A DNA stretch of 64,000 bases from Kineosporia babensis (GTDB taxonomy: Bacteria; Actinomycetota; Actinomycetes; Actinomycetales; Kineosporiaceae). The position numbers and the translations under genes were made by a program. Every line of letters begins with the position of its first letter. Within the stretch, counting starts at the first letter, position 1. Positions 41,891 to 51,064 of this stretch are shown piece by piece. The notes beneath the pieces were generated by a model, which had not been told where the DNA came from, did no database searches, and worked only from the letters and a program-made list of their open reading frames with translations. The stretch lies in assembly GCF_021129305.1 (NCBI RefSeq), contig NZ_JAJOMB010000003.1, forward strand, positions 372,001 through 436,000, read 5' to 3'.

Positions 41891-42874
41891 ATGCAGCACC
41901 GCACCATGGGCCGGCTCGGCTGGGACGTCAGCGAGATCGGCTACGGCATGTGGGGAATCGGCGGTGGTCCGGGCGGTTTCACCGGCTGGGACTACGACGT
42001 CGCCCCGACCGCCCTGGACCTCTCGGTGGACCTCGGCTGCACCTTCTTCGACACTGCCTGGGTCTACGGCCGGGGTGTGTCCGAGCAGCTGCTGGGCGGT
42101 CTGCGCGGCCGCCGGCCGGAGGCGGGCCTGCGCCTGGCCACCAAGATCCCGCCGCTGAACCGGGAATGGCCGCCGCGCCCCCAGGACACCCTGGAAGACG
42201 TCTTCCCCGCCGAGCACATCGTCGAGTACACCAAGCGCAGCCTGGACAACCTCGGCGTCGAGAAGATCGACCTGCTGAAGTTCCACGTCTGGGAGGACCG
42301 CTGGGCCGCCGAGCCGGGCTGGCAGAACGCGATCAGCCGGCTCAAGGAGGAGGGCCTGATCGACGGCTTCGGGATCAGCGTGAACCGCTGGGAGCCGACG
42401 AACTGCTTCAAGGCCCTGGACACCGGCCTGGTCGACGCGATCCAGGTGATCTACAACGTCTTCGACCAGGCCCCCGAGGACGAGCTGTTCCCCCGCGCGA
42501 TCGAGGAGAACATCGCGATCGTGGCCCGGGTACCGTTCGACGAGGGTGCCCTGACCGGCACGATGAGCCTGGACAGCAGCTTCCCGGCCGAGGACTGGCG
42601 GGCCACCTACTTCGGCCCGGAGAACCTGCCGCCGACGATCGAGCGGGTCGAGGCGCTGCGCGAGCTGGTGCCCGAGGGCATGACCATGCCGGAACTGGTT
42701 CTGCGGTTCATCCTGCACCACCCGGCCGTCTCCACGGTGATCCCCGGCATGCGCCGGCCCGAGCACGTGCGCTCCAACCTGGCGGTCTCCGACGGCCGGC
42801 CGCTGCCGGCCGACCTCGTCGAGGCGCTGCGCGCCCACCGCTGGGACCGCAGGCCCACGCACTGGTCGATGTAG
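41891..42874 (+). CDS. Aldo/keto reductase of the NRPS cluster
   Basis: A 327-residue AKR with the tetrad Asp/Tyr in FFDTAWVYG, Lys in LATKIPP and His in LLKFHVWED, and the NADPH segment TVIPGMRRPEHVRSN. AAAGG precedes the ATG, 22 bp after the A-T-R stop. It lies between two NRPS genes on the same strand, so it could reduce the aldehyde released by the reductase domain or act on a precursor. That assignment is inference. A 17-bp tandem repeat follows it. Confidence 0.85.
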   Translation: MQHRTMGRLGWDVSEIGYGMWGIGGGPGGFTGWDYDVAPTALDLSVDLGCTFFDTAWVYGRGVSEQLLGGLRGRRPEAGLRLATKIPPLNREWPPRPQDTLEDVFPAEHIVEYTKRSLDNLGVEKIDLLKFHVWEDRWAAEPGWQNAISRLKEEGLIDGFGISVNRWEPTNCFKALDTGLVDAIQVIYNVFDQAPEDELFPRAIEENIAIVARVPFDEGALTGTMSLDSSFPAEDWRATYFGPENLPPTIERVEALRELVPEGMTMPELVLRFILHHPAVSTVIPGMRRPEHVRSNLAVSDGRPLPADLVEALRAHRWDRRPTHWSM

Positions 42875-42882
42875 TCCCCCTT

Positions 42883-42933
42883 CCCTTCACCACGATCAGC
42901 CCTTCACCACGATCAGCCCTTCGCGACGATCAG
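42883..42933 (+). repeat. Three tandem 17-bp repeats upstream of the large NRPS
   Basis: CCCTTCACCACGATCAG occurs twice without change (42883-42899, 42900-42916) and a third time with two substitutions (42917-42933). The array fills the gap between the AKR stop and the purine-rich ribosome site of the NRPS. It could be a translational or transcriptional control element, or slippage in non-coding DNA. Confidence 0.8.
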
Positions 42934-42951
42934 CTCAGAGAGAGAACCACG

Positions 42952-45900
42952 GTGACCCTTACCCCTCAGGCGCCTACGCTGCCGGACAACGACGTCTGGC
43001 TGTCCGTGGCCGGGCAGGCAGTCCGATCCCCGCACGCGGTGGCGTTGCTGGACGCGGACGGCGCACTGACTTACGAAGGGCTCGTCGAGCTGGTCGCCGC
43101 GGAGGCGGAGCGACTGGCCGAGGCGGGCGTGCGGACCGGTGACCTGGTCGGGGTCCGCCTGCCGCGCGGCCGTCAGGCGGTCGTGACCATCCTGGCCACG
43201 CTGCGCTGCGGTGCTGGGTACGTGCCGCTCGACCCGGCCTACCCGCAAGCTCGCCTGGACCTGATGCTGGAGGAGACCAAGCCGCGCGCACTGGTCACCG
43301 CCGAAGGCGTCCAGCCGCTGGAAGACGCGGTGCCGCGCGAGGATCCGGCCTATGTCATCTTCACCTCCGGCTCGACCGGCCGGCCCAAGGGTGTGCTGAT
43401 CGGCCGGCAGTCGCTGCGGGACTTCGCCGGGGCGTTCGGCACCCGCTTCGGCTTCGCCCCGGGTGAGCGCATCCTGCAGTTCGCGTCGCTGAGCTTCGAC
43501 GTCAGCGTGGAGGAGATCTTCCCGGCGCTGACCCGCGGCGCCACCGTCGTCCTGCGCGACGACGACATGATCAGCCGCCCCGACCTCTTCCTGGACCGCT
43601 GCGGCGCGCTCGGCATCACCCTGCTGGACCTGCCCACCGCCTACTGGCACGAGCTGGTCGCGGCGCTGAGCCGGGGTGAGGCCCAGCTCCCGCCGAGCAT
43701 CCGCTGCGTGATCGTCGGCGGCGAGACCGCTCGGCCGGACGCGGTGCGGGACTGGCAGCAGGCCACCGCCGGTTCGCCGGTGCGGCTGTACAACACCTAC
43801 GGCCCGACCGAGACCACGGTGGGCGCCACCGCCGCCGACGTGACCGAGTGGAGCGGCGAGGTCGTCCCGATCGGCATCCCGCTGGACGGCATCACCTGCC
43901 GGATCGGCGAGGACGGCGAACTGCTGGTCGGTGGAACCGGAGTGGCCCAGGGCTATCTCAACCGGCCCGAGCTGACCGCCGAGCGGTTCATCACCACGCC
44001 CGGGCACGGCCGTGAATACCGCACCGGTGACCGGGTGCGCTGGGCCGACGGGCAGCTGGAGTTCCTCGGGCGGCTGGACGACCAGGTCAAGATCCGCGGC
44101 TACCGGGTGGAACCCGGTGAGGTCGAGGCGGCGCTGCGTGAGCTTCCGGAAATTACGGACGCTGTGGTCCTGGTGGATGAACGGGGCGGACATCCGCGTC
44201 TGGTCGGGCATCTGGTCACTGCCACCACGACCGACCTTGCGGCCGTGCGGGACCAGCTCGCGGCCACGCTTCCGGCCGCCTACGTGCCCAGCCTGTTCGT
44301 GCGGCACGACCGGTTCCCGCTGACACCGCAGGGCAAGATCGACAAGAAGACGCTGGGCGCGCTGGTTCCCGAGCCGGTGGCCGTCAGCGACTTCTCCGGC
44401 TTCAGTGCGAATGAGCAGGCCGCGGCCGCCCTGATCGAATCCGTGCTCGGCGTGGTGGTGACCAGCACCACGGACGACTTCCTGGCGTTGGGCGGTGACT
44501 CGCTCGACTCTGTGCGGCTGATCGCCGCACTCCGGCAGCAGCACGGCACCGAGATCACCCTGGCCCAGTGGTACTCGAACTCCACCGTGGCTGCGCTCGC
44601 GGCCGCCATCGGTACGGTTTCCGAACCGAAGGCGCGTGAGCTGCCCGAACTGGTGGAGGGTGTCCCCCAGCGCCTGAACCCGATGCAGCGGGACTACTGG
44701 ATCGCCGAGCAGGTGTGCGGAGACCGGCCCGCCTACACCCTGGGCATCCGCTACCGCTTCGGCGAAACCGTGGACACCGAGAAGCTTCGCCGGGCGCTGA
44801 CCGCGATGGCTCAGCGGCATCCCCTGCTGCGTGCTCGTTTTCCCGACGAGTACGCCGAACCCAGCATGGTGATCGACCCGGCCGGCACGATCCCGCTGAC
44901 CATCGGCGCGCCGACCTCGGCCGGCGTGGACCACCGCAACGGGCCGATCGCCCACGCCTACCTGGACGACCAGGACCTCACCCTGCGGGTGCACCACCTG
45001 GCCTTCGACGGCTGGTCGGCCGGAGTGTTCGGCCAGGAACTCGCCGCGCTGTACCAGGGGCACTCGCTGCCCGACGCGGTTGCGGTACCGGATCTGGCCG
45101 AGCGCGCCGATCGGGCCCAGGCCGACCCGGAGTTGCTGAGATACTGGCGAAACCGGCTCTCCGAGGCAGATCTCGACCTCGAACTGCCCGCCGACCGCCC
45201 GGCCCCGATCGCCCGCTCCTACGCCGCCGACCGGGTGGTCTGCAGCCTCGACGCCGACCTGCTCGAGCGGCTCCGGACGTACGCCACCCAGCACCGCACC
45301 AGCCTGTTCACCGTGATGCTGGCCGGCCTGCAGGTAGCGCTGCGGCGCTACACCGGCCGGACCGACATCACCGTGCTCTCCCCCACCGCAGCGCGCTCCA
45401 CCACCGAACTGGCGCAGCTGATCGGCCCCGTCCTGAACGTGCTGCCCCTGCGCGCAGACCTCAGCGCAGCGCCCACGTTCGCCGAAATCGTTGCCCAGCT
45501 CCGCGACTCGGTTCTGGCCGACCTGGACCACCAGGAACTGGCCCTGCCCGACCTGGTGGCCGCACTGCAGCGGCCGGGCGCCAAGCGGGTCAGCCCGGTC
45601 ATGCTCACCGTGCACAACACCCCCGCCCCGGACGGCTCGATCCTGAGCTACGTGGGCGAGATGCAGCCCTCGGCAACCATGGTCGACCTCTCCATCGGGC
45701 TGGACTTCCCCGCCGACGGCGCTGTTCTGAACGCCGACTACGCCACCGAACTGTTCGACGCCCAGCGCATCGAGGCCCTCCTCGGCCACCTGATCACCCT
45801 GCTGGACGCCGCCACCGCGACGGCCCAGCCCGAGCCGATCACCCACCTACCGCTCCTTTCCGAACGCGAACGCAACCGAATCGTCCATGACTGGAACGAC

Positions 45901-48900
45901 TTCGGCATCCCGGTGCCCGACGCCACCACCGTGCACGAGCTGTTCGAGCGCCGTACCGCGTCGGCACCCGAGTCCCCTGCGCTCACCGTCTCCGGCGAAA
46001 CCCTGAGCTACGGCGAACTCAACCGCCGCGCCAACCGGCTGGCCCGGCGCCTGCGCCGCGAAGGCGTTCTCCCTGGGCACCGCGTCGCCATCCATCTGGA
46101 ACGCGGCACAACGTTCTTCGTAGCGATGTGGGCGGTACTGAAGTCCGGCGGCGCCTACGTCCCGCTCGACCCGGGCTACCCGCAGGACCGACTCGACCAC
46201 ATGCTGTCCGACAGCCTGCCCACGGTGGTGATCGACCCGTCCTACATTGCCGCCGCCGACCCGGACGAATCCGGAACCGACCTGCCCAACTGCAATTGCG
46301 CCGACGACCCGGCGTACGTGATCTACACCTCGGGCTCGACCGGCAGTCCCAAGGGTGTGGTGATCACCCACGGCAACCTGGTCCACGCGGCCGGGATGTG
46401 GCAGGAGGCCTACCGGCTACGCCCGGAATGGACCTTCCTGCAGGCGGCCAGCTCCTCGTTCGACATGTTCGTGGGCGAGACCATGCGCGCCCACACCAGC
46501 GGCGGCCGGCTGGTCGTGGCACCCCGCGAAACCCTGCTCGACCCGGCCGATCTCTACGCGCTGATGAAGGCCGAGCAGGTCAGCTGCACCGAACTCGTCC
46601 CCGCGGTCCTGCGCGAGCTGCTCAACCACGTGCGCCAGGCCGACGCCGATCTGAGCTTCGTCGACCTGCTGATCGGCGGCGGCGAGAAGTGGCACGTCGA
46701 GGAGTACGAGCTCGCCCAGGCCTTGGTCGGCCCGGCCAACCGGGTGGTGAACTCCTACGGCGTCACCGAAGTCACGGTCGACAACGTCTTTTTCGAGGGA
46801 TCGGTCAAGCATCTCCCCCGCGACGCGCCGCTGCCGATCGGGCGCCCGTTCCCGAACAACACGGTCTACGTGCTGGACGCCGAGCGCCGGCCGGTACCGG
46901 CCGGAGTGACCGGCGAGCTGTACCTGGGTGGCCTCGGGGTCTCGCCGGGCTATCACGAGCGCCCGGACCTGAACGCGGACAAGTTCGTGGAGGACCCGTT
47001 CTCCAGCCTGCCGGGCGCCCGGATGTACCGCACCGGCGACTCGGCCCGGTTCCGGTTCGACGGCACGGTCGACTTCCTCGGCCGGCTGGACGATCAGGTC
47101 AAGGTCAACGGGTACCGGATCGAACTCGGTGACATCGAGGCCGCGCTCGCTGCCGAGCCTTCGGTGCTTGCGGCCGCGGTCGCTGCGCACCGGCGTGCCG
47201 ACGGTTTCACGCAGCTGATCGGCTATGTCGTCAGCTCGGACTTCGACGAGGCGACGATGCGGGACGCGTTGGCGGTGCGGCTTCCGGCGCACATGGTGCC
47301 GGCCCGGATCCTCTTGCTCCCGGCTCTGCCGCAGACCCCCAACGGCAAGCTGGACCGCCGCGCCCTGCCCGAACCGCCGGAAGGACTGGCTGCTTCGGCC
47401 GGACCCGCTGCGCGCACGGCGGTCGAGAAGGCCATCGCGGCAGTCTGGAAGCAGGTGCTCGGGGTCGACGAGCCCGGCATCGACGACAGCTTCTTCGCGC
47501 TGGGCGGTGACTCGTTCGCCGCGCTGAAGGTGGTGCGGCAGCTGGAGCCGATGCCCAGCCTGGTCGACTTCTACCGGCACGCCACGATTCGCCGGCTGGC
47601 CGTGCTGCTGGAAGGTTCTGTCGCAACGGAACGGCGGCTGCTGAACCGGCTGACCGAGGCCGATGCCCGAGCCGGCGGGCAGACCGTGGTGGCGATCCCG
47701 TACAACGGCGGCAGCGCGGTGGCCTACCAGTCCTTGGCCGACGCCTTGCCCGAGACCTGGGCACTGCAAGCAGTCGAGCTGCCCGGCCACGACCAGTCCC
47801 GACCGGACGAGGAACTGCAGACCGCCGCGGTGGTGGCTTCTCGTATCGTCAGCGAACTGCAGGCCATCGACGGGCCGGTGATGCTCTACGGCCACTGCCA
47901 GGGCGTCGCGCTCACCGTCGAGGTGGCCCGGCAGGCCGAGGCCGCCGGGGTTGACGTGACCGGCGTCGGGCTGGGCGCCGGATTCCCCGAAGCCCGGCTT
48001 CCGGGGAAGGTTTTCGACTGGATCTACCGGAACCTGCCCACCGAGCGCCTCACCTCCAACCGCGAGTACCTGGCCTACCTGCGCTCGCGCGGCGGCTTCA
48101 CCGACATCCAGGACGAGGCGCAGAAGGAGTTCGTGCTGCGCAACGTGCGGCACGACTCCCGGGACGCCGAGGAGTACTTCACCGCGGCCTACCGGGAACC
48201 GTACGAGCAGCTGAAGGCCCCGGTGCTGGCCGTGGTCGGCGAGCGGGACCGGGTCACCGAGCATTACCACGAACGTCAACACGAATGGCGGCATTTCACC
48301 GAGGGCGACGTGGATGTCACGGTCCTGCCCGAGGCCGGGCACTTCTTCGTCAAGAGCCATGCCGAGCCCCTGGCCGAGGCGCTGAGGAGCTTCGCCTCCG
48401 GCACCCGGCCGCCGCAGACCGAGCCCGCCCCGAAGAACGAGGCCGACCTGAGCCGGTTCGCGATCGTGGCGCTCGGGCAGTTCCTCTCGATGATCGGCTC
48501 CGGCCTGAGCACCCTGGTGCTGAGCATCTGGGTGCTCCAGGAGACCGGCTCGATCACTGCGTTCTCCCTGGTCAACGCGATCGGCCTGCTGCCCGGCATC
48601 CTGGTCGGCCCGGTCGCCGGAGCGGTGGCCGACCGCTGGGACCGGCGCCGGGTGATGCTGGCCAGCGACGTCACCGCCGGAGCGTCCATGGCCGGCCTGG
48701 CCGCGCTGATGTTCACCGACGGCCTGCATCTGTGGCACATCTACCTGGCCGTGACCGTGACCTCGATCGCCGGGGCCTTCCAGCGCCCGGCCTATCTGGC
48801 CGCCGTCTCCCAGCTCGTGCCCAAGCGCTACCTCGGCCACGCCGGTGGTATCGGCCAGCTCGGACTCGGTGTCGGGCAGGTGTTCTCGCCGCTGCTGGGC

Positions 48901-49761
48901 GCCGCGCTGATGGGCCCGATCGGGATCGGCGGGGTGCTGCTGGTCGACACCGCAACCTTCGTGGCCGGTGCCCTGACCCTGCTGTTCGTCCGCTTCCCGA
49001 ACCTGGCCTTCCGCCGCCGCGAGGAGACCTTCGTCGCCGAGATCCGTAACGGCTGGAACTTCATCGCCCGGCGGCCCGGCCTGGTCGCCGCGGTCCGGTT
49101 CTTCGTGGTCGACCACATCTTCTACGTGCTGGGCTTCGCCGTGATCACCCCGATGCTGCTGATCGAGCAGTCGGCCTCGGTGATGGGCATGGCCCTGGGC
49201 GCGGCCGGCGTGGGCGTGCTCTCCGGCAGCGTGCTGATGGGCATCTGGGGCGGGACCGCCCGGCGCAGCAACGGCATGCTGCTGGCGATGGGCCTGGGCA
49301 GTGTGGCCATGCTCTGTGTCGGCCTGAGCACCAGCCCAGCCCTGATCATCGGCGGGATGTTCTTCGTCGGGGTGGCCGAGTCCCTGGCCGACGGCCACTG
49401 GATCGCTGTCCTGCAGAGCAAGGTCGACCTGGAGCTGCAGGGCCGGGTGCTCTCGCTGTTCATCACCCTGATGATGCTCACCGTCCCGATCGGCTACCTG
49501 GTGGTCGGGCCGCTGGCCGAGCGCTACGTCCAGCCGCTGTTCGACTCCGAGGGCCGCGGCCTGGGCCTGCTCATCGTGATCAGCGGGGTGCTGCAGCTGG
49601 CCTGGGCGATCCGCGGCTGGTGCAACCCCCGGCTGCGGCTGATCGAGGACGAACTGCCCGACGCGATCCGCCCCGACCGCATCGGTACCCGCGACGACCT
49701 GCAGCGCGAGGCCGACGAACTGCTCGCCGCCCACCTCCCGGCCCAGAAGAAGGCGCTGTAA
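42952..49761 (+). CDS. Dimodular NRPS A-T-C-A-T-TE fused to an MFS transporter
   Basis: A 2269-residue protein, GTG start. A1 about 20-470; T1 with S517 (GGDSLDS); C about 568-963 with intact HHLAFDG (681-687); A2 about 993-1480 (its A5 reads YGVTE); T2 with S1521; TE about 1575-1815 with GHCQG, so C1649 replaces Ser, and H1797; then an MFS transporter with about 12 helices, roughly 1836-2225 (AVADRWDRRRVML is the loop-2 motif). Pocket residues by eye: A1 D V E D I G T V G K; A2 D M G E I G S V D K, close to the ornithine code. There is no C domain before A1, so A1 is a starter or is fed by another unit. The product would be made, released and exported by one polypeptide. TAATG overlap with the next gene. 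Confidence 0.9.
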   Translation: MTLTPQAPTLPDNDVWLSVAGQAVRSPHAVALLDADGALTYEGLVELVAAEAERLAEAGVRTGDLVGVRLPRGRQAVVTILATLRCGAGYVPLDPAYPQARLDLMLEETKPRALVTAEGVQPLEDAVPREDPAYVIFTSGSTGRPKGVLIGRQSLRDFAGAFGTRFGFAPGERILQFASLSFDVSVEEIFPALTRGATVVLRDDDMISRPDLFLDRCGALGITLLDLPTAYWHELVAALSRGEAQLPPSIRCVIVGGETARPDAVRDWQQATAGSPVRLYNTYGPTETTVGATAADVTEWSGEVVPIGIPLDGITCRIGEDGELLVGGTGVAQGYLNRPELTAERFITTPGHGREYRTGDRVRWADGQLEFLGRLDDQVKIRGYRVEPGEVEAALRELPEITDAVVLVDERGGHPRLVGHLVTATTTDLAAVRDQLAATLPAAYVPSLFVRHDRFPLTPQGKIDKKTLGALVPEPVAVSDFSGFSANEQAAAALIESVLGVVVTSTTDDFLALGGDSLDSVRLIAALRQQHGTEITLAQWYSNSTVAALAAAIGTVSEPKARELPELVEGVPQRLNPMQRDYWIAEQVCGDRPAYTLGIRYRFGETVDTEKLRRALTAMAQRHPLLRARFPDEYAEPSMVIDPAGTIPLTIGAPTSAGVDHRNGPIAHAYLDDQDLTLRVHHLAFDGWSAGVFGQELAALYQGHSLPDAVAVPDLAERADRAQADPELLRYWRNRLSEADLDLELPADRPAPIARSYAADRVVCSLDADLLERLRTYATQHRTSLFTVMLAGLQVALRRYTGRTDITVLSPTAARSTTELAQLIGPVLNVLPLRADLSAAPTFAEIVAQLRDSVLADLDHQELALPDLVAALQRPGAKRVSPVMLTVHNTPAPDGSILSYVGEMQPSATMVDLSIGLDFPADGAVLNADYATELFDAQRIEALLGHLITLLDAATATAQPEPITHLPLLSERERNRIVHDWNDFGIPVPDATTVHELFERRTASAPESPALTVSGETLSYGELNRRANRLARRLRREGVLPGHRVAIHLERGTTFFVAMWAVLKSGGAYVPLDPGYPQDRLDHMLSDSLPTVVIDPSYIAAADPDESGTDLPNCNCADDPAYVIYTSGSTGSPKGVVITHGNLVHAAGMWQEAYRLRPEWTFLQAASSSFDMFVGETMRAHTSGGRLVVAPRETLLDPADLYALMKAEQVSCTELVPAVLRELLNHVRQADADLSFVDLLIGGGEKWHVEEYELAQALVGPANRVVNSYGVTEVTVDNVFFEGSVKHLPRDAPLPIGRPFPNNTVYVLDAERRPVPAGVTGELYLGGLGVSPGYHERPDLNADKFVEDPFSSLPGARMYRTGDSARFRFDGTVDFLGRLDDQVKVNGYRIELGDIEAALAAEPSVLAAAVAAHRRADGFTQLIGYVVSSDFDEATMRDALAVRLPAHMVPARILLLPALPQTPNGKLDRRALPEPPEGLAASAGPAARTAVEKAIAAVWKQVLGVDEPGIDDSFFALGGDSFAALKVVRQLEPMPSLVDFYRHATIRRLAVLLEGSVATERRLLNRLTEADARAGGQTVVAIPYNGGSAVAYQSLADALPETWALQAVELPGHDQSRPDEELQTAAVVASRIVSELQAIDGPVMLYGHCQGVALTVEVARQAEAAGVDVTGVGLGAGFPEARLPGKVFDWIYRNLPTERLTSNREYLAYLRSRGGFTDIQDEAQKEFVLRNVRHDSRDAEEYFTAAYREPYEQLKAPVLAVVGERDRVTEHYHERQHEWRHFTEGDVDVTVLPEAGHFFVKSHAEPLAEALRSFASGTRPPQTEPAPKNEADLSRFAIVALGQFLSMIGSGLSTLVLSIWVLQETGSITAFSLVNAIGLLPGILVGPVAGAVADRWDRRRVMLASDVTAGASMAGLAALMFTDGLHLWHIYLAVTVTSIAGAFQRPAYLAAVSQLVPKRYLGHAGGIGQLGLGVGQVFSPLLGAALMGPIGIGGVLLVDTATFVAGALTLLFVRFPNLAFRRREETFVAEIRNGWNFIARRPGLVAAVRFFVVDHIFYVLGFAVITPMLLIEQSASVMGMALGAAGVGVLSGSVLMGIWGGTARRSNGMLLAMGLGSVAMLCVGLSTSPALIIGGMFFVGVAESLADGHWIAVLQSKVDLELQGRVLSLFITLMMLTVPIGYLVVGPLAERYVQPLFDSEGRGLGLLIVISGVLQLAWAIRGWCNPRLRLIEDELPDAIRPDRIGTRDDLQREADELLAAHLPAQKKAL

Positions 49762-50636
49762 TGCTGACCAGCACGCTCACCGTCGTGGACGACCTCCGGC
49801 CCGGCGTCCGGATCCTGATCAAGGACGAGTCCCTCTACAGTTCCGGCAGTCACAAGGAGCCGGCCGCCTACGCCGTGGCGGCCCAGGCCCGGGCCGACGG
49901 CCACGATCGGGTCTTCGTGGGCTCCTGCGGCAGTTACGGCCGGGCGATGGCCAAGGCCGCCGCCGAGATCGGCCTGAAGTGCACGGTGGTCCTGCCCGCG
50001 GGCTGGGGCGACAGCGGCGAGTTCGCGCTGAGCACCGGCGCCGAGATCTGCTTCGCCGAGGGCGGCTACGAGGACGCGGTCGACGAAGCCCGGCGCCTGG
50101 CCGAGGAGACCGGCTGCGCGGACGGCAATGTCGACGGCCCGTACAAGAACGCCGTCCTCGCGGGCCACGGCCGGGTGATCGACGCGCTGCACGCGGAACT
50201 CGGCTCGTCCCCGGCCACGGTCTGGGTGCCGATCGGCAACGGCACCACCATCGTCGCTCTGCACCGCCGTCTGCAGGCGCTGGGCTGGCCGGTCGCGGTG
50301 CAGGGCGTCGGCTCCCCCGGCAACAACCCCATCCTGACCAGCTGGCCCGGCCCTTACCAGGTGCTGCCCAGCGACGCGGTGATCACCACCGAGCACAACG
50401 AGCCCTTGGTGAACTGGCACGCCCTTCACGGCCCGGACGCCCTGGCCGCACTGGCCGAATCCGGCGGCGCCGCCCACGCCGCCACCGATGACGAGCTGGT
50501 CGCCGCTCAGGCTCTGCTGGCTCGCTACGGCCTGCGCCCCAGCCCGGCCGGTGCAGCTGGGCTGGCCGGGCTGCTCCAGCACACCGGAAGCCTGACCGGC
50601 ACCCAGATCGTCATCCTCACCGGGCGCTCGCTCTAA
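49761..50636 (+). CDS. Fold-type II PLP enzyme (threonine synthase/SbnA-like)
   Basis: A 291-residue beta-family PLP enzyme. The Schiff-base Lys is in SSGSHKEPAAYA, followed by the SCGSYGRAMAKAA phosphate-clamp helix and the Gly-rich VPIGNGTTIVALHR loop. It is shorter than threonine synthase or cysteine synthase. The ATG shares its A with the stop of the NRPS (TAATG), so production is coupled to that protein. It probably makes a non-standard amino acid substrate such as a 2,3-diamino acid; relatives include SbnA and diaminopropionate enzymes. The exact reaction is inference. Confidence 0.75.
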   Translation: MLTSTLTVVDDLRPGVRILIKDESLYSSGSHKEPAAYAVAAQARADGHDRVFVGSCGSYGRAMAKAAAEIGLKCTVVLPAGWGDSGEFALSTGAEICFAEGGYEDAVDEARRLAEETGCADGNVDGPYKNAVLAGHGRVIDALHAELGSSPATVWVPIGNGTTIVALHRRLQALGWPVAVQGVGSPGNNPILTSWPGPYQVLPSDAVITTEHNEPLVNWHALHGPDALAALAESGGAAHAATDDELVAAQALLARYGLRPSPAGAAGLAGLLQHTGSLTGTQIVILTGRSL

Positions 50637-50653
50637 GCCCGAAGTCAGACGCC

Positions 50654-50878
50654 CTAGGCCCGAAGCCGAAGCAGGCCGGCCGACGTGGGCCGGAAACCGC
50701 AGGCCTGGAGGTAGAACGCCTCCAGGCCTGCTTCAAAGTCCACGTGCAGCCAGGTGTTGTGAGCTGACCGTTCGGCGCTGCGTTCTCGAGCATAATTGAG
50801 GACGCTCGTCCTGGTAGCCCGGTTCGGCGGCGGTACCAGCGCAAACGGCTTGCGTGAATTTGCGCTTTCCGGGCGCCG
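50654..50878 (-). pseudogene. C-terminal remnant of a GNAT acetyltransferase
   Basis: The minus-strand frame ending at the TAG at 50656-50654 encodes a tail containing NTWLHVDFEAGLEAFYLQA and CGFRPTSAGLLRLRA, the usual last strand and helix of a GNAT domain. The frame has no ATG or GTG start before an in-frame TAA at 50881-50879, and the N-terminal two-thirds of the fold are missing. It is a decayed or truncated gene. The rest of the 428-bp gap (50637-51064) holds nothing else I can identify apart from the hairpin at 50699-50731. Confidence 0.5.
50699..50731 (+). terminator. 13-bp hairpin, possible NRPS operon terminator
   Basis: GCAGGCCTGGAGG and CCTCCAGGCCTGC, perfect arms, loop TAGAACG, followed by TTC. 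It lies 62 bp after the PLP enzyme stop. It is inside the GNAT remnant, where the symmetry could be partly a codon coincidence. Confidence 0.5.
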
Positions 50879-51064
50879 TTATCGACTCTTCCGGTCGCGG
50901 AGGCGACCCGTCCACCCGTCAGCCGCCGACGTCCTGTTGCGGTATTTCTTTCATCGGTCCATTTCTTGCAGCCGCTCCGAATCCGGAGCTACCTTCGAAA
51001 TCACTGCCGGCGACTGCGGAATCACCTCCGCTCCCCCTGAAGTCCCGACGTGAGGAATCGACCG

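Noticed and set aside
42883-42933. Repeats as a CRISPR array
   Set aside because: The units are contiguous without spacers and only 17 bp.
46417-49734. A 1105-codon minus-strand open frame opposite the NRPS-MFS gene
   Set aside because: It has low-complexity His/Gln/Gly/Arg composition and lies antisense to clear NRPS, TE and MFS domains; it is a result of high GC in the real frame.
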